Below are positions 31,501 through 43,066 of a stretch of 64,000 bases of DNA, piece after piece. Within the stretch, counting starts at the first letter, position 1. Each line of letters opens with the position of its first letter. The position numbers were made by a program, and so were the translations under genes. Source of the stretch: Calliopum simillimum (taxonomy: Eukaryota > Arthropoda > Insecta > Diptera > Lauxaniidae); NCBI GenBank assembly GCA_951812925.1, contig OX638371.1, positions 38,848,101-38,912,100 of the forward strand, given 5' to 3'. Below the pieces are notes generated by a model that ran no database searches, was not told where the DNA came from, and saw nothing but the letters and a program-made list of their open reading frames with translations.

Positions 31501-34500
31501 ATCATAAATTGTTTTTCAGCTAAAATACCCAAAAAAACATGCTTTCGAAATTTCACTAGGGGTCGCCAAGAACAAGAAATGCCTAGATCTTAATTTATGG
31601 GTGATTCTACTCACGATGGAAAGAAAAACATTTTTTTTTTTTTTGTATCTTTTTTTTAGGTCTTAGTTCAGCTTGGGTCTTTTTTTCTCTTTTCTAAAAC
31701 GGGCCGGTCAAAAAAATAAGATGCACGAATTTTATGACCGTTTAAAATAAGGAGGCTGGGTACCTTAGCACATAATCTTATTAAGCGCAGTTTGTTGAAA
31801 ATCAATCATTTTTACTTCTAAAAAATAAAAATTAGATTTTTAAGTTTCCAGCAGAATTATTCGCTTTTCAGTCAATAAATCGTCAATATAACGCTCAACG
31901 CCGAAATTATGAATTTCTACATTAAAATGCTATGGATTTGTATTCTATAATTGAAGAAATATATTTTAAACGAAAATACTTGCCAGAAGACTGAGAACTT
32001 GACTGACCGCAACACAATTTGACACATAAAACTCGGGAAATCGACCATACTATCCAAGATCCGAGTCAAATGAAAACGATTCTATGATAACTTTACTTCG
32101 CTCATTCGTGTCAATAAAGCTGCAACGTGATAGACACTCAAATCCATCAACATTTTTAAACGTTTTGATGTGCTAAAAGACTGAGGTAATATTCGTGTGA
32201 AAAAGTTCAGTAATGAATTTTTCAATTAAATTGAATACCAATTTAAAAATTTGACAGTTACATTGAAGGTCTATTGACTGTACTTCTCATTTTAAGTGCA
32301 AATTTAAATTCGAAAAAAATACAAGCCAGAAGACTGAGAATATGGGCTACAGTTTGTGCATGAAATATCTTTAGGGTCGAGCTAATTTTCACTGTCATAC
32401 TAGAAACAATCAAGTTAATTAGTTTTAACCACAAATCAATGAAATATTATTACAAAAAATATGTGAAGGTGAGCAACAGAAAATTCCTTTGTGAGTAGAA
32501 ACTTTATATAGTATAAAACTTTTCATATAATTTTTATATTGTAAAAATTAATTCCAAAAAAACGTATTTTTGGAAATTTCATCCTACTGTAAAACTGTGA
32601 ATATAAATTTTGGACAAAACTTGTTGTTCTAAGATCACCATGAAATCACGCAAAGAACAATTTCCTGCAATATGTTAAAGTATTCTACAAAAATATTATA
32701 CGGAAATTTGGGGTCACCAATATCTTCTCTTCTTATACGAGCTAAAATTGTATGTTTTTTTGTTTGTTTGTTTGTTTGTTTGTTTGTTTGTTTTTTGTAC
32801 TCAATATTTTTTTCTCGAAAAAGGCCACAGCGATTTCAATGAAACTTAGAGCAGTGTTAGATATTAGCAAACAATGAAGAATGAGGTAGGTTTGAACTTT
32901 GTAAATGCTCACCAGGGGGCGTGGCACTGCCCTAAATTTTAAATTTGATTCAGTCATAACTCGCAAACAATACAAGATATTTGGATGAAATTTGGTGAGC
33001 AGGTACGGCTTAATAATACCTTGCAACAAACAAAAAGTGGCCGGAATCGAAGAAATGCCACGCCCACTTTTTAGCCCCTAAAAATTTTGATTCAATATTA
33101 CTCGAAAACGACTCCAACAATTTTAATGAAAATTTAGAAGATATTACCTCTGCAAACAGGGATTATTATGTGATACGCCGTTATATTGGGAAAACTCGTT
33201 GAAGGGCGTGGCACCGCCCACAAAAATATAAAACGGTATAATAAAGCAAACAGTCTGAAATTAACTGTGAAGAACCTAATTGCTATAGGGCATCTCTGAT
33301 CTGAAAGTGGGCGAAATATAGCCGTTGCGCGTGGAACCTCCCATACAAGCAAAATTCGTTAAATGCTATTTCTCGCAAATGCTACAAGATATTTTAATGA
33401 AATTTAGTATGTAGGTACTGCTTATTAATGCCTTGTAATAAACGAAAAGTGGGCGGTATCGACGAAGTGCCACACCCCCTTTTTAACCATTGAAAATTTT
33501 TATTCAATATTACTCTAAAACGACTCCAACAATTTTAATGAAAATTAAGGAGATGTTATCACTGCAAACAAGGATTAATATGGGATATGTCGTTATATTG
33601 AAAAAACTCGTTGAAGGGCTTGGCACCGCCCACAAAAATATAAATATAATACGCTATAAAAAGAAAACTACTAAAGCAATCTTTCTGAATTTAACTGTAG
33701 GGAGTCTACTTGCTATTAGGCACCTACGACCTGAAAGAGGTCAAATGTTATTTCTCGCAAACGGTACAACATATTTTGATGAAATTTGGTATGTGGATCT
33801 GGGTCATGAGTATCTAAAGCATAACGAAAAGAAGGCTTTGTTAAATAATTGCCACGCCCAATCTTTATCAAAATAAAAATTTTGGTTAATAACTCAGGCA
33901 CAAAAAAAAAAATGAAATAAACTTTTTTATCCTTATATGCAGTCTTATGTACTTTTTGACGCTGAATCCAGGATTTTGAAATATCCTTGCTTGAAATTGA
34001 AGAAAACGCTGTGTTCAGTCTTACAGTATAGCTACAAGAAAAGGTAAAATTATTTTTTTTAATAGCATCGAATAGCCACATTCTTCGTTATCAAAATATC
34101 CTTTCGGATTTTTCCAATAGGACTCTTATTTTTCGAGTTATGATCCTTTGAAGATAAGATATTTCAGCACCCATACAAAAAACGAAATATTTATTGTGCG
34201 TGGCATATCCCATTTATTTATTTTAGGGCATTCTATTTCACCAAAAAAAAAATTTTAGTTTTTGATATTTTTCTATGCCATTCGATACTTTCCGAGCTTT
34301 TTATTATTAGTATTATCATCAGCTTATTTATCATTTTGAAAGCAAGACCTTTAGAGGTGAAAAGGTACAAGTTTCATCACAAAAAATAGCTATGAATAAT
34401 ATCGACTAAAATAATAGGATCAGATTGTTGACCGAGAATGGATCGGTCTCCAGGTACTATATATTAATTGAAGGGGTTGAACTTACCATTTTCCTCCACA

Positions 34501-37500
34501 GATAGTATATTTCTACGATGTCCAAATAATTCATCCTCATAAAATTCGTTGTCATTAACTCCCCCAAATGAATTCTTCGACATTAATAATTTGAAGGGGT
34601 TGATCGCCAATATCGCAAACATAAACATACACAAAGCCAATCGTGAGTGCGATGCCATGCCACGCATAGTTGTTGGAACCATTTCAACATCATCTTTGAC
34701 ACTACCACCGCTGGAACTAGTTGTTGAACCACCAAATGGCGACGGAGGCAGTGAAATATCAGAATGCAACGGCGATAATGATGGATCGGACTCATCACTT
34801 CGTGGTGGAGTCATCAGATTTTGCTTGCCATAATGTAACGTATCATCAGTAGAGTGTTTACGTTTAATGCTCCTTCCATCAACAGAAATAGATTGTGGCG
34901 AATGCAACAAATCTTTAACCTTAGAGCCATCACGCGACATTAGTTCTCTTTGCAGGCGCTGTACTTCCACTTTAAGTTCATAGTTTTGTCGCTGTAAGTC
35001 TCGAATTTTGTCAACCGATTTTCTCAGGACTGCTGATTTATTAAGCTTTGCTGACTCCCCGACTACCATGTTCTTTAGTTCGATAATTTTATCGTTAATA
35101 GAAGTTCGGTAACGACGTTCTATGGCATTATGAGCTGAACGTTTTACTTCTTTAACTTTTGGTTGCACACGATTTATTGGTACTTTATTTTCTGTATTGC
35201 AATGGTTGGTATTTGTATTGGAAACTGTCGAATCCAAAACCAATGGAATCCGAGCTGTTGTCAGTATAGTGGCACCATTAATAAGAGCAGCTTGTGTGTT
35301 TCCAGTTGTAGTGTACATAACAGTGGGATTTGCTTGCAGAATAACATGAGGCTGTTGCGTTTGTTGTTGCTGTCTTGAGTTCTGACCATACTATAGAAAT
35401 TAAAAAAACTATTTAATTACAATCGGAAAAAGTCCTACATAAATTAAAAAACATATCTGTGGAATTTTGACAAAACAACCTATCTCAATTTTGGCAACTT
35501 TTCATGAGAGCTAAAAAACTGCTTTGATGCTTCTCAATTCTTTTTGCGTAGGAACTAGAACACATAAAGACTAATCAAATATTTTCCAGTATTTTTTTTT
35601 TTTTTTATTGCTTTATTATATACTCCAGGCTATGTAGGTGCTTAGTTATCATGCCTGAGGGGCTTAAATGACCAATTATCGACTAGAGAAAAAAGGGTGA
35701 GTTATATGCTTTAATTCACAACAAAAGGGCTTATTTCCAAAAGTTTTTTTTTTACCATTAAAACAAATATGATAGAATAAAAGCTTTAAGGAGATTACAA
35801 TCTTACGTCAACACTGGAGACATGAAAAAAAAATTAGTTACTGTAAACAGCTCCTCAGAGTTTTTTCTCTCACAACATTTTGTTTTATATGCTATGGCTA
35901 TGGAAATCTATAGCCACAAGTGTGAATGAAACTGTTCTGGCTATTGAAATCCATAGAATAAAAAGAAAGCGCACTGTATGGAGCGAGGGCGAAGAGCAGG
36001 TGTCGTCAAAAAAACAAATAAATCAGTTGTTTAGTTAATGCAGAAATCGTCAGAAACTGTCGTCCGTCAGGGTAAAATTTTCAATTTCGTTCAATCCAGA
36101 TTAACGCTGTCATCTGTCTATGCTATATGTGTTATGCATCTAGATACAGATACTTGAAAAAAAGTCTTCATAAATATAAATAAGACTACGACATAAATGA
36201 ATTATAAATTAAAAACTAGAAAATAAAACTGTAGCATATGACAAGGCAAATTCCATATACGAAAGTTATGACTCTGGCAAAGAGACCTACGGTTTAATTA
36301 TGTATAATCAGTTCCTCAGGCTAAGATTACATTGGATGCGACTTCGTGCAAAAATTTTTGTCGCATCCGATGAAGTCGTACGACAAATACAAATAGATGA
36401 ATATTGAAAAATGAATTAGACTAATTTTTATTGGAACTTGTTTTTTATGTACAACTGAATTTTCGCAAGTATCCAATGTAACCTTAGCCTAATATTAAAA
36501 AACTACACGCAATATACACATGCAAATAATTTTACCTTCACTGTATGCGGTTCGGTAGTATTTGATTGCTTAGTTTCAGTTCCAACACTTTGCAAATTCA
36601 ATACCTGTGGCATTGATTGAATTTTTTTCTGAAACTGCATTTGTGATGGTTGTGGTGACTGTTGCGACGGTGAAATTTGTACTTGATGTTTTTCTGGAAA
36701 TTGAGAACTTGTCTGGATAACATATGTGTTATTATTATTATTTGTTGTGGTGTAGAGTATTTGTGGTTGAGCTTGAGTTAGAGCAATAGTTGAAGCGTCC
36801 AATTGATTAAGCTGCAATGATGTCAATGGCGATGAATTCAATGTTGGTGTAACTGATAATGGCAAATCTACCGAATGAATTGTTGACTGTTGTTGTTTTC
36901 CACCAACAAAATGTGTTTTATTAGTTAATAATGCAGTAGGCATTATACTAATCGAACTGCCAATATTTGAAAGCGGATTGAAATTCGAGGATATTAAAGG
37001 ATCCGATGTAGCCATTGGCTTAAACATTGTTGTTTGTACAGGTGAAGGATGAATTGTTGGAGTCATTAATGGGTTAACTTCTTGTTTAATTTGTGAAATC
37101 AGTGGCATGTGTTCAGTTTTTATTTGATTTTGATCTGCAGGAGATCCGAGCAATGGTGAACTGGGACCATTAAGCATGTCATCAGTTATTTCTACTTGAT
37201 CCATATCATCAAAAAAGTTGTTCAACATATCTGAAATAAAACGAAGTTATATTAAAATTTTAAATCATGTAAGAAAAAAAAAACACATTAATTTGATCTA
37301 TATAAGGACATCCAACAAACTATACCATCTATCGAGAAAATGTGGGAGCATTTCAGCTTACTCAATAATTATTTTATTTTTTTGTTTATTTCTTTATTTG
37401 CAATCTGCTTGAAAACTATTAGGAAATTTAATAACATTTAAAGTAAGCACATGTTATTGTGCAGTTTGCAAAAAAGATTTTTGAATGAGCAAAGAGTTGC

Positions 37501-40500
37501 TGCGAGTTGCCCAACGCGTCCAAGCTTGTCAGGAATTGTTCGGAACTTAGTTTAGACATTCATTCTAAAATCCGCGAAACGAACAAAACACACTTCACTG
37601 CGTAGCCAATCAACCAATAATATTTGCAAAAAACTGCCTCGTAATCAGCTAACTCCCTTTTACCAACTGGGGCCGCTCAATTCAAGCATTCTACGTATAT
37701 TTTGAACAACCCTCGTACATTTATAATAAAATAAAACCTTAAACTTAGTTACAAACATGTATTACATATCTAAATGATAATAGTAGGAATGATAAGGTCT
37801 ATATGCAAGGCCAAGTTAGGTATTGTATGTATGTATGTATTCTCCTTTAACTCCTAGGAGGAGCATAGGGCCAATATGAAATCTCTCCATTTGTCACGAT
37901 CCCTTGCGATGACTTTGATCTCTTGCCACGATTTTCCCGATTCTTGGATTTCCTTTTCCAACGACCTTTTCCAGTTGGTTTTGGGTCTACCACGTCCTCT
38001 ACTGCCTTGTGGATTCCACTCAAGGGCCTGGCGACAAACTTCGCTGTGTGGTTTCCGGAGAGTGTGACCAATCCATCCCCATTTGCGCAGCTTGATCTCG
38101 TTTGCTATAGCCTTCTGTTTGCATTTTTGATGTAGCTCGGCATTTGATATAGTGCGAGGCCACCAAACCTTTAATATACGCCTTAAGCATTTGTTGACGA
38201 ATACTTGCAGCTTGTTTGTTAGTTGTTCAGTAACAAGCCATGTTTCGCACCAAGTTAGGTATTAACCTAGGCGTATTAGTGATAAGTCTAAACGTTTTTG
38301 ATTAAAAACGTTGTAATATTTCCACATTTGCATAAGTCCAAACTAGTTTCAGAATAGTTTTATTCAGTAATAACTTGTTGTTCAAACTTAGTTCCGATTA
38401 AAGACCTAGCAGCCAATACATCCTATTTATTTTGATATTTAAATAAAACTGCTTTGCTTTGATGTGTCTTTTTCACGTAAACCTATCTAAACGCAATCCC
38501 AAATTTTAAACAGAGTTTTCATTAGTTATTCGAATTCCATTTAGACAAACAACTCAACTATTTCGTCTTCCCTTTTCCGTGTTTATTTGCATATCGCATT
38601 TTCCAATTGTTTATTTTAACCTTACAAATTAATTGTGAAAATTCTAGAAAATAAACATTTTCTAAACGTTTGAAAATTGGATATGAACATTTGGAAATTA
38701 ACTGTTTCGAAGCGTTAAATTGTAAATTGTATAAAATTGTTTGTTGGGTTACGATTAGATTTAGACAAAAAGCTTTTTGTACATATCTGTGCAAATATGA
38801 CAAGCCTAGGTATCGCATGTTTTTATTATTTTTTAGGAGAGCAAATTTAAACTTTAAGGTGATATGAAAAAATCACAACATCCCGTTTTTCAAGTTGTTT
38901 TTCTAAGGAACTAAAAGTGCTATAGAAAATCTGGTTTTGCTAACTTGTAAATCACAGAGAACAATACCCTGGGTTATATAACTCATTTTCACAAAAAATG
39001 CTCGATACCTGTTTTGAAATAATCGTGATTCTGACAACCAGTTAAGTCGACTTTAGAATTTGTTCCCAACACAATTTGAGTTGTAGCGATCTGATGGATT
39101 TCGTGGGCGAGTTACTACTTTTTTTTTTTTTTTTTATATACACTTAAACCAACGCTTAGGGGATAGCCCCTATAAATGCAATGCACCGTGTTGATTTGCA
39201 GAAAAGGAAATGGGTTAGAGGGATGGGGGAAAAGAGGAGTAGTGTCGATGAACATTTTCCTTGAATCTACCGATGTCACAGCTGCCGGGAAAAACGCTCG
39301 CAGGGAGATTATTCCACAACTTGATCGTGCGACCAAAGAACGAATTATCACGATAGTGCGATGTTCTGTTAAACACCGTTGCAACGCAATAGGGATGGGC
39401 CTGATGAGACGCCCGAGTGCTGCGAGAAAATATACGAACTGACGGAACCAGCCCATAAATTTCTCTTGAGCACATCCCATGATAATATCTATAAAAAAGG
39501 GTAACACACCCAACGTTACGACGGTGTTCAAGAGAGTCAACAGAGGATACAACAACCGCATCCCCAATCAACTTCATCGCACGACGTTGAACTCTGTCTA
39601 GCAGCTCCAAAGTAGTTTTTGGAGGCCCGGCCCAAATGTGCGAATTGTACTCTAGCTTAGGTCTAATATAGGCGAAATAGATAGTCCGAAGGTCAACAGG
39701 AGTGAAGTATTTCTCACACCGTTTAAGAAAACCTAAGCAATTGGCCGCTTCTTTCGACACATCGAATACATGATCTGTCCACCACAGATCAGCTTGAATC
39801 GATATGCCCAGAACGTCAAGAGTTGTTGATCTCAGAATATCTACGCCGGCCATATTGAGGGGTGGAGGGGGACAATCCACTCGTATGTGAGACAACAGAC
39901 AGCATTGGGTTTTGCTAACATTGAATTCGACCCGATTAGCTCGACCCCACTCGGAGATTGTTTTGAGGTCATTTGTGAGTGTGTCATTCATATACCGCCT
40001 TTTTCTCTCAATCTCCTCAGAGCTTGGACGCTTTTTGAAGCAATATGAATGACAAATACTGCTGTCATCTGCAAAGTAGTGGATTGGATTAATGGTCGAT
40101 GACAGAAGGTCATCGATGAAAACAAGAAAAAGAGACGGGGATAGGACCGAACCCTGGGGAACTCCAGCGTTAATGGAGTATTCATTAGAACGGCCACTGC
40201 ACTTATTTTTCTTATGAGGATAATAGATTTGGCTATGTTTCGAACTCAGATTTTAGCAGGTAGATATAGTGTATGTAGCTTAAAGTGGCACATAACACAG
40301 TATAAGGGTAATTCCAAGTGAATTCAGTGCTTAACGATCCATGTTAAAACTATCACAATGTAATAGCAATTAGTTTCCTGCATTAATCGAACTGTCTTTC
40401 TTATTCATCTTCTATCCAAATCTAAGCCGACTTGCAGATTTGTATCTTGATTTTTTGGCCTGATCTACGTAGAATCCGCTAAAGCAGAAAGCGCTATATT

Positions 40501-41168
40501 GCGTGGCATTTAATTTAATCAGCTTGTACAAGATATCACCAGACAATAATTAATAAAATATAGGAAATGTCTATACGGGGCGTTCCGCGTACGCGAAAGC
40601 TCCTCTCTCTCTCTCAATTTACTCAATTAGCATACGCGAAACTCAATTAGCGTACGCGAAATCCAGTGAAGTTTTTTCCCCCGGGGAACTTGATTAATTT
40701 ATGTACTGATCCGCGGCCGAAGGCCGCCGCGAAGCCGGTGTCGGATTTTTGGGAGTTTTAAATCCTGAGCTGCGGCCGCAGGCCGCCCACTTACCCCTAC
40801 TTTTATGTAAAATTACTGTTGTAACGAAAATGCGTCCCGGGGGAAAAAACTTCACTGGATTTCGCGTACGCTAATTGAGTAAATTGAGAGAGAGAGAGGA
40901 GCTTTCGCGTACGCGGAACGCCCCGTATAGACAGACTCTAAAATATATTACAACGTACATTGCCCACCTGCATTCTTTGAAACAAAAATGTAAAAGATAT
41001 GTACATATGTGTGTACTATTTTTATGTAAAAATAACAAAGGTTAACTTACCTGATGGAATCATTTCTTTAATTAACGTTAGTGCATCTTCTTCCTTGAAA
41101 AGATCCAATGAATCGACCATACCACTAGACATCAATTCACCCATATCAAGGGAGGCATCCGCATCCAT
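28226..41168 (-). CDS. SREBP: Sterol regulatory element-binding protein, nine coding exons
   Basis: Membrane-anchored bHLH-zip transcription factor; in flies it controls fatty-acid and phospholipid genes. Exons (minus): 41051-41168, 36536-37230, 34487-35390, 30838-31025, 30142-30756, 29697-30082, 29522-29636, 28641-28808, 28226-28585. All junctions are GT-AG with matching phases, giving 1182 codons plus stop. Domains: acidic activation segment (1-50), Ser/Gln-rich linker, bHLH-zip (about 354-421, with ERRYR whose Tyr is the SREBP signature), membrane span 1 (about 521-540, [16 protein letters not shown]), a lumenal loop of about 42 residues with RNIL as a site-1 protease RxxL motif, span 2 (about 583-607), and the C-terminal SCAP-binding domain. 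The AINPF Asn-Pro pair needed by site-2 protease is present. No stops or frameshifts. Length is close to the family norm. Confidence 0.95.
28641..28808 (-). CDS. SREBP: SREBP exon 8
   Basis: Acceptor TTTTATCAG, donor GTAAGC. Residues 1008-1063 (starts [14 protein letters not shown]), phase 0 on both sides. The intron to exon 9 is only 55 bp. Confidence 0.92.
28968..29222. mobile_element. MITE in SREBP intron 7
   Basis: About 255 bp with imperfect inverted ends of about 45 bp sharing ATTGAGGAGT and GGCTTATTTCCAAAAC. No ORF. It sits inside the 713-bp intron between exons 7 and 8 and explains most of that intron's length. A half-site of the same terminus occurs at 35723-35743 in intron 2. Confidence 0.65.
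29522..29636 (-). CDS. SREBP: SREBP exon 7
   Basis: Acceptor TTTTTATAG, donor GTGAGT. Residues 969-1007; takes two bases of its first codon from exon 6. Encodes [16 protein letters not shown]. Confidence 0.9.
29697..30082 (-). CDS. SREBP: SREBP exon 6
   Basis: Residues 841-968, starting [20 protein letters not shown]. The acceptor used is TTTTTTTAG at 30083-30084. An upstream AG 12 nt earlier (TGCAG, 30095-30096) would add GTATTTTTTTAG, an in-frame stop. Donor GTAAAT. Ends in phase 2. Confidence 0.9.
30142..30756 (-). CDS. SREBP: SREBP exon 5
   Basis: Acceptor TATCATATAG, donor GTATTA. Residues 636-840, phase 0 on both sides. First large exon of the cytosolic C-terminal domain ([16 protein letters not shown], then helical repeats). 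Confidence 0.92.
30838..31025 (-). CDS. SREBP: SREBP exon 4 (second membrane span)
   Basis: Acceptor TATTTTTAG; the split Asp codon joins exon 3. Residues 573-635 with transmembrane span 2 ([18 protein letters not shown]). Donor AAG|GTGCAT is weaker than consensus. Confidence 0.9.
32755..32797 (+). repeat. (TTTG)n microsatellite in SREBP intron 3
   Basis: Eight or so perfect TTTG units between T-runs. Confidence 0.9.
32830..33890. repeat. 412-bp tandem repeat in SREBP intron 3
   Basis: About 2.6 diverged units with period 412 bp. Landmarks ACTCCAACAATTTTAATG at 33111 and 33523, GAAGGGCGTGGCACCGCCCA at 33201 and its variant at 33613, and TCGCAAA at 32961 and 33373; a third partial unit has a slightly shorter spacing. 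Blocks such as TGGCACCGCCCAC and GATGAAATTTGGT resemble a common dipteran intergenic repeat. No coding function. Confidence 0.75.
34487..35390 (-). CDS. SREBP: SREBP exon 3 (bHLH-zip and first membrane span)
   Basis: Acceptor TTTCTATAG at 35391-35392, donor GTAAGT at 34481-34486. Residues 272-572: Gln-rich start, DNA-binding [17 protein letters not shown], leucine zipper, Ser/Pro-rich juxtamembrane linker, span 1 with INPF, and the lumenal site-1 motif RNIL. Leaves one base for exon 4. Confidence 0.95.
36536..37230 (-). CDS. SREBP: SREBP exon 2
   Basis: Acceptor TTTATTTCAG, donor GTAAAA. Residues 40-271: start of the acidic segment ([17 protein letters not shown]), then a Ser/Thr/Gln/Pro-rich, low-complexity activation region. 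Ends phase 0. Confidence 0.92.
37825..38249 (-). mobile_element. RTE-type LINE fragment in SREBP intron 1
   Basis: 425 bp flanked by a perfect 14-bp target duplication CCAAGTTAGGTATT (37811-37824, 38250-38263). The minus strand encodes the open C-terminal 131 residues of a LINE RT protein ([41 protein letters not shown]), stop at 37854-37856, then a short ACAT-type microsatellite tail. Tail and C-terminal motif are typical of RTE-group LINEs. 5'-truncated, inert. Confidence 0.85.
39119..40250 (-). mobile_element. CR1/Jockey-group LINE fragment in SREBP intron 1
   Basis: 5'-truncated copy whose open frame runs from the RT GVPQGS block through a FADD catalytic box (YFADDSSI) to a stop at 39215, followed by a short 3' UTR and an 18-bp A-tail (minus strand, 39119-39136). 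The C-terminal pattern [19 protein letters not shown] is characteristic of the CR1/L2/Jockey super-group. No target duplication recognised. Non-autonomous, but the remaining frame has no stops, so it is fairly young. Confidence 0.8.
40568..40933. mobile_element. MITE with about 100-bp terminal inverted repeats in SREBP intron 1
   Basis: 366 bp. The first 68 bases (TGTCTATACGGGGCGTTCCG onwards) and the last are perfect inverted copies, and similarity resumes up to about 100 bp except for a 20-bp internal duplication in the left arm. Contains CT/GA microsatellite, CGTACGCG motifs and a GC-rich centre (GCGGCCGAAGGCCGC). No ORF; target duplication unclear. Confidence 0.8.
41051..41168 (-). CDS. 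SREBP: SREBP exon 1 (start codon)
   Basis: ATG at 41168, acidic N-terminus [19 protein letters not shown] then [15 protein letters not shown]. Donor GTAAGT at 41045-41050. 118 nt; the leftover base joins exon 2 to make an Asp codon. An acceptor-like TTTTTTAAG about 40 bp upstream suggests a possible 5' non-coding exon. Confidence 0.92.
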
Positions 41169-41309
41169 GTTTTTTCTATATGATTATTCCTTCAAGTTCG
41201 TAGCACTTAAAAAACACAAATTTACAAATAGGTTATTGCTTAACATTAAAAAAAAAATAAAAATTAATAAAAACTTATTGTCACAGTACAAAAAATAACG
41301 CAGCCAAGG

Positions 41310-41380
41310 GGCAAATGCATTGACCAATCAGACCGCAGTTTTGGATCATACGATGTGACGTCACAAGATTGGCAAAACAA
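41310..41380 (-). promoter_or_regulatory. SREBP: Putative SREBP promoter elements (CCAAT-CRE-CCAAT)
   Basis: About 160-200 bp upstream of the ATG: CCAAT (41324-41328, in GACCAATCAG), the full CRE palindrome TGACGTCA (41356-41363), and an inverted CCAAT as ATTGG (41368-41372). NF-Y and CREB/ATF sites are known partners in sterol-gene promoters; their role here is inferred. No TATA box seen. Confidence 0.45.
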
Positions 41381-41708
41381 ATTGACTATTTGGCTGATGC
41401 AAAACTGCTTTAGCTCGAGACTTTCTTTGTGTGTTGATAGCGAAATATATATTTATACCTTTACATATATTCTTTTTCCAGATGTTTTATTATTATTTTC
41501 AATCAAATAGTCTCTAATAACTTATTAGCTTTCATATTTTATTTAATCATTTTCACATCTGCTGAAATTTTTGATATTTATTTAAAAAAAAAAAAACTTT
41601 GTCTTCTTTAACACGGAAAAAGTACTATTATTTTGTTAAAAAAACAACTTTTTACGGAAAATGTCTTTAATTGCGTCAATTTTAGCAATTTATACATCAT
41701 TATAAAAA

Positions 41709-43025
41709 GGCCTTTTTACATTAACAATCTAGCCATCAATATGCCAATAGCATGTACACACTATCAAAATTTGTCGATTTTATTTTGATGAATTCGAATT
41801 TGCTTGGCATCACTAATTTTGAGTTTTGAATGTACTGTACACACCATCCAATCACTCTTCAAATTTAAGTTTTGCTTTGTACGCCGATGAGGTAACATCG
41901 CAATAGCGGATGAATTCTGGCTATGAAAATTGAAGCGTTGATGAAAAACAAGGAAACTTATTATTAAAATGTAGTGGAAATACCATAAATTAAATCTTAT
42001 TTGCAGAAATAAATTATTCCAATAATTGAAAAAACAATTAAAAATTATTTTGTTACTATTTTACAAAAAAAATATACTTTTGTACATAAATTCTTCAGTA
42101 GCTGCATCATAAATTACACATGCAAATGCAAATCCGCTAGGAAGTTATTTAATAATTAAATTAAATTATTTAAGCTTTCTTTCAACCACAGCCTTACTTA
42201 AAATAATGAAAACAACCCTTATAATATAAGAAAAAAATAATATTTGATAGTCTGACCACCCCAAATGATGCTAAGTACACTTTTTTTCATCAATCTGAGA
42301 ATGTATGCAGATTGATGAGAAACTGATAATGTAAACAAGTGAACACTCATCAATCTGTATTGACAATCTGATTGTCGAAAAACAAAATTTTTTCACTTTC
42401 TGCTGTATTGATGACTTTATTGATGGGTAGGTTGACTGTGTAAATGGCAATGAAAATTTTTCAGTACACTTTTAGTCAGTTAAGAAAAGATTTCAACGGG
42501 TGCACATCGTGCGGATATGAAAATGGCTTGCAAATTTGATTTGTTTTTACTCAAAAACGGATAGTTTGATGATTTTGGTTTTTGCTGAAGCTTAATGGGA
42601 GCTTGAAGAAAACCTTTTAATTTTATGACTGAGACAAAATCAATTGACTGAAACCTGATTGTTATTATTTTTATCAAAGACTTTTATTTTTAATTTAAAA
42701 AAAGATTTCAATAAAAAAATTTTAATAAATGGCTAAAGCCCATTTTTTTGGTGATAAAACGGGTTTGGAAATGACAAATTATTGCTGTGGACCCATTTAA
42801 ATAAATTTATGGTGTATATTTTTATGTTTCCACTATTTTTTATAAATTTAATTCTGTTATTTCCATCAGCATATTAATTTCTATCATAAAAATTTTATTC
42901 GCTGTTGCTTTGTTTCCTCTTTGGCGTACAAAGCAACACTAAATAATGACAGTTTATTGAACATGGAAACACCAACTCGGTTTGACACCAGATTGATGGC
43001 TACACTGATAATGTAAAAGGGGCTA
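41709..43025. mobile_element. PIF/Harbinger-like MITE copy 1, probably interrupted
   Basis: Left end GGCCTTTTTACATTAACAAT at 41709, right end AATGTAAAAGGGGCTA followed by TTA. The internal body at 42262-43000 matches the inner copy at 43200-43950. The stretch 41751-42261 is unrelated to the other copies and is bounded by short inverted ACTATCAAA motifs, so a second element seems to be inserted. No coding capacity. Confidence 0.55.
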
Positions 43026-43066
43026 TTAGTCTTCGGTTTCTCTTCCGTAAAATAGTGCGGTTGTAA

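Noticed and set aside
33490..33876. 128-codon plus-strand open frame
   Set aside because: Lies within the 412-bp tandem repeat of an SREBP intron; the equivalent frame is not preserved in the other units.
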